Positions 1 to 12,862 of a DNA stretch of 64,000 nt are shown here, piece after piece. The stretch spans positions 15,479,818-15,543,817 of the forward strand of contig NC_054085.1 in assembly GCF_017562075.2 (NCBI RefSeq). The letters are read 5' to 3'. Both the position numbers and the translations under genes were made by a program. Each line of letters starts with the position of its first letter. Positions within the stretch are counted from its first letter, which is position 1. The DNA comes from Anopheles merus (taxonomy: Eukaryota; Arthropoda; Insecta; Diptera; Culicidae). A model generated the notes under the pieces. It was not told where the DNA came from and ran no database searches. It saw nothing but the letters and a program-made list of their open reading frames with translations.

Positions 1-741
1 ACTTAACCAAGCTCAGCTCAAGCTCTTTACTCAATCGAGTGCAACGCGGTCCCTGCTTTCCATGCCGTTTTCTTTACATATATTCGGCGATGCATCACTA
101 CCCAGTGTTGTTGGCACAATTTTGCCAACGCAATTCGCTTTGCGTGTATTGTTTTCAAACAGTTTTGCTTACACTCGAATTGGAAACTTACATCCTGTTT
201 CTGGTGGATTTGCTTACACAAATAATGGTGATGTGTGAAACACACGGCCAATCGCAGAAGCCGCGTCGTAACGAAGAGGGTAACTAACCGTGCGATAAAT
301 AAATTACCTTTTACAAAGATTAGAGGGCAGATTAGAGGGAGAGACAGGCACACAAAGCCTCGACCGTCAACAAAACTGTTGCATTTTCACCGACCAATAA
401 GGGCTGGTAGCCCGGTTCTTTAAACTATGGTAAAAGTGTACACGCTCAACCAACACCAACATTCTTCTGTCCGCAAACTTTCCTGCGATTCGAGCTTTGC
501 GGCCTTTCCTTTTGTCGTTCGATTCTTCCAAGGCGCAACACATTGTGTAACTTTCGTGTCAAAGGGAGGGGAGCGCCACTTTTGCTTAACTACCGCCCTA
601 AAGTAGCGAGGCAGACGGATGTCCGGGAGCTCCCCCTCGCACAAGGCTCGCGTTTCTTTGGTTCGTTGCATTTGTTGCGCGCAGGCTAACTGTTAGGCAA
701 TCATACAGGCGGACCAACCGGGAGCGTCCTGCAATCCCTGC
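1..741 (-). other. Sequence downstream of the myosin III stop (probable 3'UTR, end not defined)
   Basis: No convincing coding frame on either strand. No AATAAA on the minus strand (TTTATT on plus) was found, so the polyadenylation site cannot be placed; the 3'UTR may use a variant signal or run beyond the window. Confidence 0.4.
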
Positions 742-2086
742 CTAACTTTTGCCCCTCTGCGGCGGCGGCGGCGACGGTGGATTGATGCCCTTGCGTTTGC
801 GGAGCGACTCGGTCGGGCCCTGGGTCGGCCGCAACAGCTGGCGGAAGTTGAACGGCCCAAGGTACGAGTCGGCATTGCGGTCCTTCTGGAAGATGATCGC
901 CTGCTCGACGGAATCGAACGAGTTGAGCGAGTTCATGCCGCTGCTGCCCGTGCTTAGGCTCGAGCTGTTCGAGCTGATGTCCCGCTCGTGCACACCGCTG
1001 TCCCGAGCCCGGTCGCGCTGATGGTGCAGCGGACCCTTCACGTCGATGTTCAGGTACTTGGACACGTTGAAGTTTTGGTAGTCCTTGTCCAGCGTGGACC
1101 GATCGTCCGACAGGCTGCTGGCGCTCTTCGAATCGAGCTGAGCGAACGAGGTGACGTGTGGGCTGAACCGATAGACCCCGTTCAGGAGTTCGCAAACGCC
1201 CTGGCCACAGTTCAGCTCCTGCTGACGCCAACCCGGAGGCCCTCCGTTACCTTGATGGTGATGCTGCTGCTGCTGTTGTTGTTGACGAGCTTTCTGTTGC
1301 TGCTGTTGCTGCTGTTTGTGGTACTGCTGGACCTGCTGGAGCTGGGCCAGCTGCTGCTTCTGCTCGGCCGCCTTGCGCCGATGGTTCACCAGGAAGTTCG
1401 TATCGCCAAACATCCGCATCACCGGGCTCTTGCTGTCAATTTTCGTCTCCTCCGAAATGTTCTGATACTCGTGATGCTCTATCAGTCGCTTCTGAGGTAC
1501 TTGTTGCTGTTGCTGCTGCTGCTGCTGCTGCTGGTACTGTTGGTGGTATTCGTGCAGCGACTGGTCGTCCACACCCGCAAACCGACTCACAATCTGCTGC
1601 TGTTGCTCCTTTTGTTCGGAGCGTTTCTTCCTTCCGGCCGGCTCCTTGCGCTGTTTCTCGCCCGAGGACGCACCGGACGAGGCGGCCGACCCGCCGGATG
1701 ACGAGGTCGACGACGGCGTCAGCCCATTAGCGGCCGCCTTTTCCTTCTCCTTCTTGGCCTTCTTTTCGCGCTTTTTGCGCTCCTTGTTCTCTTTCTCGCG
1801 TGCCTTCAGCTCTGCCTTCGCCGCCTTCTTGCCAGCGCCGCCGCCACCACCGAGCCCGAGCAGGCCGAGCCGAGTGGGCGGTGTTGATGCTTCCCGTGTC
1901 GGCTGCTCGACCGGCGACTGGCGAACCGGGCTCGGGTGGGGTGGCGCGTGGCCGGTCGTTGGCTCGCCGGACGCGTCGCGGTGCTGGTTCGGCGAATAGC
2001 GCAGGATCTGTTGATTGTTCGGATTGAGATAGCTGAACGCTGGAATGCTACGGATGTGGGCCGGTTCGTTTTGATTTTGCGGCGAT
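742..2086 (-). CDS. Myosin III exon 13: long low-complexity tail and stop
   Basis: Acceptor CTCGCCACAG, entering in phase 2, 448 codons to a TAG at 742-744. Order: Pro-rich start; Gly run; a Lys/Glu helix (about 1740-1830); Ser-rich linker; an 11-Gln run (about 1504-1540); a second Gln/His-rich block (about 1245-1330); then Ser-rich sequence. Near the end, PFNFRQLLRPTQ resembles PFNF..MLRKT near the end of fly NINAC, which supports this as the true tail. Unlike fly NINAC, the last residues (RGKS) do not look like a PDZ ligand. Confidence 0.9.
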
Positions 2087-5000
2087 CTGTGGCGAGGAGA
2101 TGAAGCAACGGAACAATTCAATTATAAATGGATTCCGATACGCGGCACGAAGTAAGGCATCAACAGATGCTGAGTTGGATGTAGTAAAAGAGATGTAATG
2201 TTAATGGAAAGCAATCGTCCCGAAACCATTCGTTACTGCATGCAAATGAATTTAAATGAAACGAAATAAAAAATGAATCAGTCCCAAAGCCCATCCACCC
2301 CCTTACACCACACATTACCTGAAGGAATCCATCTCCTCCGTCTCCGTCTACTTACTGTAGAGGAAAGATCGATTCTTCGGAACGAAGACGGGTTCGTGCA
2401 GCTCGTCATTAATCGCTAAGGCGCGCTTGTTCTTCAGAGGACTGTTATTCGTTTTTGTTATTTTGCAGGAACCAAACGGAATCAGCAAAAAATCGTGCGT
2501 TTTATAGATACACAAGAAAATGAGGTTAGTTTGGAAAATGATTAGTAACGGGTGCAAAAGAAGGAAACTGCTGTTGAGGGGTGCTCTTATCACTTAGTTA
2601 TTATTATTTCTATCAAACTGGGCAATCTTGTTGATCAATCCCAGCTGAGCCCTGTTAGGCATCGTGTTAGCAGCATTAGGGATTTGTAAAAGTGAAAACA
2701 AAAAGTTAGTTTATTCGGTGAACCTTAATGCAATGCGAGATTATTGCCTTGCCATTGCCTGAGAGAAAACTTGTAACCGAAAAACATCTTTGACCGTGGA
2801 TTTTACCTTGCGAGACCCTTAAACTTGTCCTGGGGCGTCGTGCCGTCCGTCCCCTGGAACGCCTGGTGCCAGTTGCTCGAGAGCTTCCGGTCGCTCAGCT
2901 CCATCTTGCGGTCGCCCAGGATGTCGTTCCGGTTGATGTCGATGCGCTGCGGCGGTTGCTGCATATTACGCTGCCTGCAAAGCGCGAAATTTGGCAAAAA
3001 AAGGGAAAATGGAAAAAAAGTGAATAAGTAAATAGGGCACTTTCGTTACGCAAGAGCGCGTGGGCACTCTTCTTGGAAGGCGAACAATTCAAACGGTTAA
3101 CATCCGTAGCAATACTTTCGTGGGGTGGAGACACTAATAGGGTTTTCTTTTTTTCTTGGAAACACACAAAAGGATGCTGGAACAAGGAGCTTTTCAGAAC
3201 AAGAAATAAAAATTCTACGCAAGAAGCAAGCGAATCTAGGCATACGGCACACACACAACAACCAACCAGCAACGAAACGGAGTACGGGCTCACACTCACA
3301 GGCGAAGGATTCCCTTTCATTCTAACTCTCTCTCTCTCACTATATCCCATTCGCACTCTATCTCTCTCAGCCGTACATCCAGATCATAAACCAACTGCAC
3401 AACGAAAACGCTAGCAGAAGCATTAGAAGCATATGCAACAACCTTTGCGAGCGCAGGTTGCGCTCCACCTCGTAGAACGGCATGTCCCACGGGGAGATGT
3501 CGTCAAAGTCCGCTGCGGGCGGTGGCGTTCTGCTTTTTTGCACGATGTTTATAGTTTTGTGACGTTTGTAGGCAGCACAGAAGAGAAACCGTGAAGAAAG
3601 AGCCGTTCAGTTGCAATTCCACCCCAAAAATACCCTTTTTCCCACGCCACTTACCTTTGTATCACTTCCTTCGTCATCTCGTGGTCGCAGTCGACGCTGC
3701 GGAGCGAGCTGTACTTGGCACAGTCACCGCCCGGCACGGTACCAAGCAGTCCCGGCACGAGCACGAACCCAGGTGGCCGCCGGTAGTCGCTCGGCAGCTT
3801 CTCGATCGCGTCCAGCGGTACGCCCGCCTTGTTCACGCGCAGGTTCTTGTGCACCTCCTGGTTGAGCATGTGCACGTTCTGCGAGAACGCGATCAGATCC
3901 ATCTGCTGGTCCTTGGTGGTGAGCGGTTTCGGCTGCGGCTGCGGCGCCGGACCCTTCCGGCCGGCCGCCGCCGCCGCCGATGCCGCTCCGACCGCTGCCG
4001 CCATCGCATCGCGGTTGCTGTTGTGTTTGCTCTTCTGCGTGCGGTAGTAGCGCTGGATGATGCGGGCTGCGTCCTCCTTCGCGAAGCCCTCCTTCTGCAT
4101 CATGCGCTGCGCCTCGACGCGGTTCTTCGCGATGCCGAGGATGTACTTCGTCTTCGCCTCGATTTCCGGCGTCATGCGCATCTTCCGGATGGTGTACCCG
4201 CGGTAGTAGCTCTGGATGACGATGGCGGCCCGCTCGTTTTCCTTGTTGTTCATGTCCATGGCGCGCTTCTCGTGGTGGTGGTTGTGTTTCGCCTCCAGCT
4301 GGTTGCTCGAGAGCTGGTGTATGAGCTTCGCCTTTGCCAGCGCCTGCTTTACTTTGTTTTGCTCTGTCGAGAGGGGAAAATGGAAGTCGATTAGTATAGA
4401 ACGCTGAGCCGACTATCTATAGGGAGTATTCCCACAGCACACACACCGTTGTTCTTTTTCTCCTTTGCCAACCGTTCCTTGGCCAGCCGCTCCTTTTCCA
4501 ACCGCTCCTGCTCCAAGCGCTCTCGCTCCTGCTTTTCCTTCAGTATGCGCATGCGGCGGCGCGTTAGCCAGCCGCGCACGTGCTTCTGCAGCGTGACGGC
4601 ACTCAGCGCGACGCGCTGCTTCTCGCGCTTGTACAGTGCCTTCGCCAGCCAGCGCCTTACACAGGCCTGCACCAGCACAATCTTACGGACCTGCAATGAG
4701 AGAAAGACATGTTTAAAAACCTCCCACAGCACATTGCAATTAGAAACCTACATGTTCCTCGTACAGCTTCGAAAGGTACTCGACGTGATAGTACTTGAGG
4801 AACACCTTGGACTTTCCTAGTGCCCATCCGTCCATCTTTAAGCGCACCAAAAGCAAGCGACAGGATTCTCGGTTCGATACGACACGTTCTTCAAAACTGT
4901 ACGCCAAAAAGCAGTACCTGCGGAGCAAAACAAAAAGGTTTGAATATCCTCACAAAGCCACTAAGCCACCACTCCTTCCTTACTTTCTCAGGAAGTCAGC

Positions 5001-8000
5001 AAAGGTAAACCGATGGCTGAACCCATGCTGCCGGATCCGGATCGTCTCCAGCACCCCGGTATACCGCAGCTGCTTCAACACCTTTGCCGCGTCGAACGAT
5101 TTGGCCGCCTTCAGCTCGTTCGGCTTGATGCAGCGTATGAACTGGGGCGTCCCCGTCACCATCTTCTGCAGCAAATCCATCAGCGAGTAGCGGAAGTACG
5201 TCGCCACCGTTTGCTGGGCCCGCGACTGCGACGCCAGCCCGCGCGAGTTAAACTTCTCCTTCGTGTCCACCTTGATGAAGCTCGGCACGTTCTGGCGCGA
5301 GCCCGTATCCTGGATGGCCGAGTACAGGTTGCCCGTCTTCGTGATCGGACACTGGAACAGGAACCGTATCATGTCGTACTGGCTTTGGCGGATCAGCTGT
5401 ATGATTTCCGCCGGCAGGAAGTTGCGATTCTTCTCCAGAAACCCGTCCGCCTGGTACACCACCCGGCCGGCAAAGTGGTGGATGGCGAAGCAGACCGCAT
5501 CCGACTTTGGCCGCTGGTAGAACTTGGATTTCACGTTGTTGTGGAATTTTTCTGCAAAATAAACAAACAATATTGTAAAAAAAACGAAGAAAACGAATCA
5601 AAACACTCCTTACCAATCAATGAACGATCCGTTGAGCGCGGAAAGCGTGATTCCTCGTCCAGCAGTGCCAGCAGTCCCAGCGGGCGGCTCAGCAGCATAT
5701 CCAGCACGGGACGGTTGTCGGCAAACTCGACCAAATCGACCGGTATACCCTCCGCCATGTACTCCTGTCGAGAGGAACATCGGTTTGTTTGGTTAATGTG
5801 ATTGAACCCGCTCGCTTCACTCAAAATCCACCCTTACCTGTTGCTCCCACGTGAAGATGTGCTGGTTGAAGTAGTACTGTATCTGCTCGTTGGCGATATT
5901 GATGCACAGCTGCTCGAAGGAGTTTTTGCTGAAGTTTTCGAACCCAAAAATATCCAACAATCCAACCGCCAACTGTTCCGAGCTGCAAATCAAAACAAAC
6001 AAAAACACAAGGCAACGGTCAGTTCTGAAGTCTCCAAAGCTTCTTGCAAATTCCCCCCAAGCGAATGATGGCGCCTTCCCACTCACCTGTTACTATTTCT
6101 ATTGTGCACCAGCAGCAGATTGATCTGATTGACCATCCAATCGAACAATCGCCCGTACAAGCCCTTCGCCATCGCGTCCCGGGCCGTGCAGGCTTCCGCC
6201 ACATTGTTGTGGCGCGTGATCGTTTCACCGCGCGTCACGACCGAGTTGGAGGACAGCGCCTCCAGCAGGTCGGCCGAATCGACGCCCAGCAGCTTCGAGA
6301 CGCGATGCATCGGCGCCACATCGATCACCCGGGCCCGGCTGTCCGTGTTGTCGTTCGAGTCCATCTCGCCGAACTCAATGTCGCCGAGGTTCAGGATGGC
6401 GGCCAGCACCCGGTTCACCATGTCGACCTCGTCGTCCTTAAAGCCGAGCACGCGGAAGCTCGCCAGCAGCTGCTTCCACCGGTCCACGTTCGTTTTCGGC
6501 AGCGTGGCCGTCTCCTGCAGATATCGGTGCGTCTTCCGGTACGAAGGGTGCAGATAGTACTCCTCCAGCCGACCCTCCGCCTGCAGCCCATCGTACATGT
6601 AGTAAAACACGTGGAAGTTACCCTCACCCTCGGCCTGCTTCACCACCCGGCTCTGCTCCAGCAGGTAGACGAAGATGCGTGCCCCATTCACCTTGCCACT
6701 GCGGGCCATCGTAAGCTCCAGATACTTCCCAAACCGGGAGCTGTTCGCGTTAATGCCCGTCCGCGCATTGCCGAACGCTTCCATGATGGGATTGACCTGC
6801 AGAATGCGCTCCTCCAGGTTCTTCGTCACCGCTTTGCCCAGGTACACGAGCTGCTTCAGCAGCAGGTTGGCGCTCTCCGTCTTGCCCGACCCGCTCTCGC
6901 CCGATATCACGATCGCTTGGTTCTGGCGCTGGTGCACCAGCGCCTGATGGGCGGCATCGGCGATCGCAAAGATGTGCGGCGGATTGTCCGACCGTGCCTG
7001 CCCGGTGTACTTGCGCTGATGCTGCGTCGTGTAGAGCCCGACCTGGCTGAACGGATTGACCGCGATCAGTATGTCGCCTATGTACGTGTAGATCTGGTTC
7101 GTTTCGTAGCGCTTCTGCAGCTGCTCAACGATCGCATCCTCCGTCAGCACGTCCAGCGCCGCCAGATCGTCCATGTACATCTTCTGCGGTTTCGATTTGC
7201 GGTCCGACTTCAACTTCCCGTACTTGGTGGTGGCGATCGCTTGGCTCGGCGCTCGACCATCCTCGCGCTGGCGCGCTATCTCCGCCCGCAGCTCCTGCCG
7301 TATCTGGTCCACATACGGACCGACGCTCTTCAGAAACGGGTGCGTGACCAACTCCTTCGAAAACGGACGCTGCTCGAGATCCTTCACCAGACACTCCGAT
7401 ATGAAGTCGGACAGCATCGACGAGTACTGCTCCGGATGGGACAGCTTCGGGGGTGGATTGCGTGGGATCTGAAACAGCGCCCGCATCGGGTGCAGCTCGC
7501 ACAGCGGTGGATCTCCCTCCGCCAGCTCGATCGCCGTAATGCCCACCGACCACACGTCGCACCGCGAGTCGTACGATTGATCCAGCTGCTGCTCGCAAGC
7601 GATCACCTCCGGCGCCATCCAGTACGGTGTGCCGACGCTCGTGTTTCGCCGCGCCATCGTCGCGGCCAGATGCGAGCTCACGCCAAAGTCGACCAGCTTC
7701 ACGTGCCCCGTCTCCGTCAGCAGTATGTTGTGGCCCTTGATGTCCCGATGCATGCAGTGGTTCTCGTGCAGGAAGACCAGCGCCTGCACCGTCTCCCGCA
7801 GTATGTATGCGATCTGGTTGTTCGACAGCCGTGCACCCCGGCTGCGCAGACCTTGAACCAGATCCGTGACGGAGCCGCCGGTGCATAGCTGCAAAGCATT
7901 GGCCAAGCAAGAAAGAAAGCAAGAAAAAAACCGGGTAAGTAGTGCCTCACAGACTGAAGTGTTTACATCCGCGGAGGGCCCCATGCGGAAAATTAATTTC

Positions 8001-11000
8001 ACAACTTTGCACCACCACCTTCGTTAGGTATCGTGCAGTGTGTGTGTATGCGTGTATGAGTGTGTTTCGTAGAAGAAATAATTTTGCTTTTTGCACCCAT
8101 TTTCCCTACGCGACGCTACTTCAAAGTTGTTTGTATGCGGTACCACGTCACGCTACTGGGCGTTGCAGTTGCTCCAAACGCCCCAAAACTGCCACCAGTT
8201 GCGCAATGGCAAAATTCCACCGTCAATCATGCGAAATTGGAGAAAATTTACAGTGCATTTTTTCACATCACATAAACACCGGACCGACGTGTCTCGCCGG
8301 ATATACCGGTAAGCCGTGATTACACCCCGAATTTTCATATAAAACGCGTGGAGTCTGACAAGGCATTTGGGGAGATGTTACCATTTTCGGGGCCCAGTAA
8401 ACCTTCGTCGACCTCCCCCAGAGGCTTCCCCCACCTTCGTCCCCACACGTCTCACTGATGCAATCAATGGCCGTTGGCGTGCTGGGTGCAAAGTGGACAG
8501 TGGCAGTGGCAGCTAATGGGCAGCCGTATAAGACGGTTATGCCGAGGCACTGTTTGTTTAGTGACGACTACCATCCGGCACTCCTGTCCAGTAGCTGTGA
8601 TATGACGTGCGAACGGGGTAAGAAATTTATAGTCTTATCCACTCCGGCCAACCTCCGATGACTCCGGTTGAGGGCCTTTTCCCCTTCTACAATCGACGCC
8701 GCGCCGCCGCACCGATCGGTATGCAATAAGTTATGTCAACGAGCAAATAAACGCTCTGGGAGCTCAGGGAGCGGGAGCCTCATATCGCGCTCCAATTCAC
8801 CGTAATTGAAACTGTAAAATTGGTCTTTCCCCCCGCTTCTCATTTCCGCCTAGACCAACTCGGTTTTAAATCGCAAGTAAAGTGTGGAGAGAGATTGGGA
8901 CACACAAATTGGGAAGTTTGTGGAATTAAGTGGAAAACTCATCACAGTATATTTTGGACCTCTTCGTGTCGGAACGAACCAAGAAAAACGCGGCTTAATT
9001 TCTGCACTTGTGTTCGAACAGTTTTGTCGCCGAAATTAAAACGATTGATTATTTGTTATCATTAGAGTTGTGCCGACTGCCGAAGTGAAACCCTCGAGAT
9101 AGAGAAATCGTACCCCTGGGGTTGGCACATCCAAGCGGTACGAGAAAGCAATGAAATACCGTTAGTAGCACGAAAATACATTGCTTAAAACACAGCCGAT
9201 TAGTTTGCGTTTTGTCGGGCGCCTGCTGACACATCCCACAATTCCCCTTAGTGGGTTTCTTTTTTCCGTTCAGCATCCAACCCGCATTTAAAGCCCGCTG
9301 GAAGGCAGGCTAACCGAGTCGGGTGAAAGCGACCAGCAAGGAGCCAAAAATAATCTTCCCCGTGACAATAAACCGAACACAGTTTCAATGTCCGCCAACT
9401 CCGCAACAATGCACTTCCAAGCGAAAGGGGAGTGCGATGACCTCATCTTTATTGGGATTTGGGAAGTTTGTTAGCCTCCGTCAACTGATCTTTTATGGAG
9501 ATGGCTTGTCCCAGTTTGCTTCCATTTCTCCCAGTTGCAACACAAACAAAAACCGGGACGATTAAAGGCACAAATCAGCTTGGATGAGTGCCTTCGGACA
9601 TCCAACACCAACCGCTCTGTCACTTCCACTTTCAACCACAAAGTTCAATTTTGGTTTCCATTTTTGGGCCGCACGACGGCCACTGATGGTCTTAAACCAG
9701 CCTTAGGTCATTCGCACTCTGCCAAAAAAGAGCGCGCAAAAACTAGCCGTTTCATTTTTATACACACGTCGCTGTTCGATGTCTTCGCTCTTACCGTTCC
9801 GGCGTCCTCCTCCTCGTTGTCCAACTCTTTCAAGCGCACCATTTCTTCACCACACTGTGTCTGTAAGGCGTTTTTAGCAATCGATGAACTCTAAACACAA
9901 ACACACACACACACTTGCCATTAAACTCTAGCCCTGCAGCGCCGGCGAATAAAAACACGATTAAACACCACGCAAAGTTTGCCAAATAAAGCATATCTCA
10001 AGCACACATACAAAAAAAAAAACAAATAAGCATCTTCACTTTTCGCACCGACCGACGAACGATGAAGAGCTTTTCGAGAAAGGGCGAACCAAACCAGCAC
10101 TGTGTGTGTGGTTGGGAGTGTGTGTTGCTTTAATTTGAACTTTCTTTGCTTCGCGCCCCAAAACAGCAGCGCCGCCCTGGTCGGTGAAACTGTCGGCAGA
10201 TCAAGTGCGCGCGATAACTTGCCAAACTCCCCACACCCAGGAGGAGCAAAAACCGGCCCCAGCAGCATTCGGCGACGGCCAAATGCACAACGCAGGGTGG
10301 GGCGAGCGATGAAAGAAACACACAGGAGAGAGAAAAAAAAACCGAAAGTACTCGAGCGCGAACGAGCTTTCGATCTTTTTCGGTTGCTCTCAGTGGCTGG
10401 AGCTTGGGAGTATTTGGGCAGGCGGGTCGCGCTCCCGGGGTGTATGAGAAATTGTTTCAAGGTTGGTACAAGTGCGACAATAGCCATGCCATTTTGCCCG
10501 AAAACCAGGGAAAGTGAAACGATTTACAAGCACCGGTCCGCGCCCGACTGGTGTGGCTGCTAAAGGACTCGATGGCGCTATAAACCCGACCAGTAGCACA
10601 CACACACGCGCACACAAACACTTCCTACTGGGATGGAAGGAACTTGACCTTGTTTCACATGAAGGGAACAGCACGGTAGCGATTTGTCTTCGCTAAAACC
10701 AACCGCCTCAAAAGGGGGTCATAAATCCTAACGCTCATGTCTTCACTTTTTGGTACCTTGGTAGAGAAAGTCATGCTACCACCAGTTTACAGCCGAAACA
10801 ACATTATGATCTATTAACGGAGCAAGCGCTTGGTTTATGGTAGCAAAACATCACTACGCCCTAATTTATAGCACCCTGGTGCCTCACACTGCAAGCGATC
10901 CCACACTATTAAGCACAGACTGGACAAACATTGGAAAAATCTTCCCAAATTCATCTTCAATAAACCATCACTTCAGAGAGAATTGCACCCACCAATGATT

Positions 11001-12822
11001 CTTCCATCCCGTCCGCCTTCGGTGTCGTGCCAAACCGTTCACAAGCCGTCGTAGTGCGTCCCACAGGGTCCTCCCGTACCTTCCGTATGATTATCACTAT
11101 CACTATCATGATCCACTAGGAGGCAACAACACCAACAGTCCGTCCAACCACGCTGGTTGACCCGCTGGTAAGTCGTAAAGTAATAAAAGACACCCCACGG
11201 AAAGCCTCACTTCCAATCGGTGTTGTTGAAATGTCTCACTGGGTAAAGCACACCGTGGTACACGTTGCTGCGACAAGTCACCAACGGACACGGCCTACAC
11301 ACACACACATACGCGCGCGCTGGCTTTAGGACACCATCCACCGCGCGGAATCGCTTTTCATCGACTGACCGGCTGAACCTGACTGCTGAACCTTGCAGCC
11401 AGTCGCGCAGGTCCGAGCCCAACGCACAAGATCGCAAGATCGAACTTCCGCGGCGTTTTGGTTTTATTTTCCACCACCTACCACCTGCCACCGCTCACCG
11501 ATCGCCGGCCGAACAGCCGAAAAGCGGAACACTGCACACAAAACATGATCACCCATTCCGAGAGATGCATAATTTCCAGTCCACCTCGTACCACCGCGCA
11601 AGGGGAGGTCTTATCTTGACGCACTATCGGCAAACGTACACTCACTAACACGTCGTCTTTTTACTCTCTGTCTCGCTCACTTGCTTCTGTGTTTCGAGCT
11701 TCGCCTTTTCACTCTACACCGCCGGACGCATCTTCCCGCATCTGATAGACGTGTAAAGAGTGTTTACATTTTGGGCGGCATGGAGAGGAGAAGCGGTGGG
11801 TCCAAAATACATACGCTTTCCCTAGCACCACCCTACTACTACACCTGCTCGTCTGTTGTGTTGTCCGACATCGGTTGAAATCCGGTAATGAAATCTTTAG
11901 CCCACCCTGATGAATAATATCCGGCACTTCCGATCTACGCACGATCACCGCCAAGGCAGGCAGGCAGTCAGGAAGTTCACGGTCACCAGGTCCAGCGGGC
12001 CGACGACCGCAGCTGCACATTTAGTTCGCCCGTTTCCAATTCCCCCTCTACTCCCTCTCGCTCGTTTGGTCTTATTTTCTTCTTCTCATCTCTTCGCGAC
12101 GACTTTCATGCGCCCAAAAAGGTGTACTTTTACTGCGGCAAACGACCACCACCGTTCGGGGCATTAGCATCCAACGCAAACATCATAATTTTCTCTCATT
12201 TTGGCCCTCCACACGAGGCAGGGATGGGAGGGGGGAGGGGGAGGCCAACGAATTTCTCGGTCACGGCTTCCCCCTACCCGTGTACAACAACGCAGTGACA
12301 ACACACGCTACTGATCCCAATAAAACTAACTGAACAGCAAGGGGTGCTTAACCGGACATAAGAAATTCCCTCAAACCCGATTGCTTACCTCCAGCACGAA
12401 CCACAGCTGGTCATCCTCGACGGTGGTGCCGCGCTTCAGGAACAGCCCGGCAAAGTCGGGAATGTTGGGATGCTTGGAGAGATCGCGCAGCACCAGATAC
12501 TCCTCCTCGATCTCCTCGATATTATCGGCAATGCTCTCCAATATCTGAAAAAATAACACATGAAAAAAAGAATAAAACGGATTTACAGATTATTAAAATG
12601 AAGAGCTAAGAGTTCACGGCTGAGATCGATCCCTTCCCTCACACCACACGAAGGGGTAATTTAGTGAAACTGGTTTTACGCACGCCCAGCGAGAGATGGA
12701 AATTAAACTAACCGATGGGCTCGAGCCGGACAAATACCGGCAATAAAAGTTTACCCCTTCGATGGGAAGAGAAGCAGAAAGTATTGATCAGACGGCGCAC
12801 CGCCTCAATATAGAGTGGGAGA

Positions 12823-12862
<40 letters not shown>

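Noticed and set aside
988..1701. Leu-rich plus-strand frame
   Set aside because: Antisense of the poly-Gln exon; CAG repeats read as Leu/Val-rich on the other strand.
742..2121. Start of the tail exon at a TTG 35 bases upstream of the acceptor
   Set aside because: It is only where the open frame begins. The CTCGCCACAG acceptor and phase-2 entry place the exon start at 2086.
6044..7888. 614-codon plus-strand open frame opposite myosin exon 3
   Set aside because: It is the antisense shadow of a GC-biased coding exon; it contains no domain and its bounds follow the exon.
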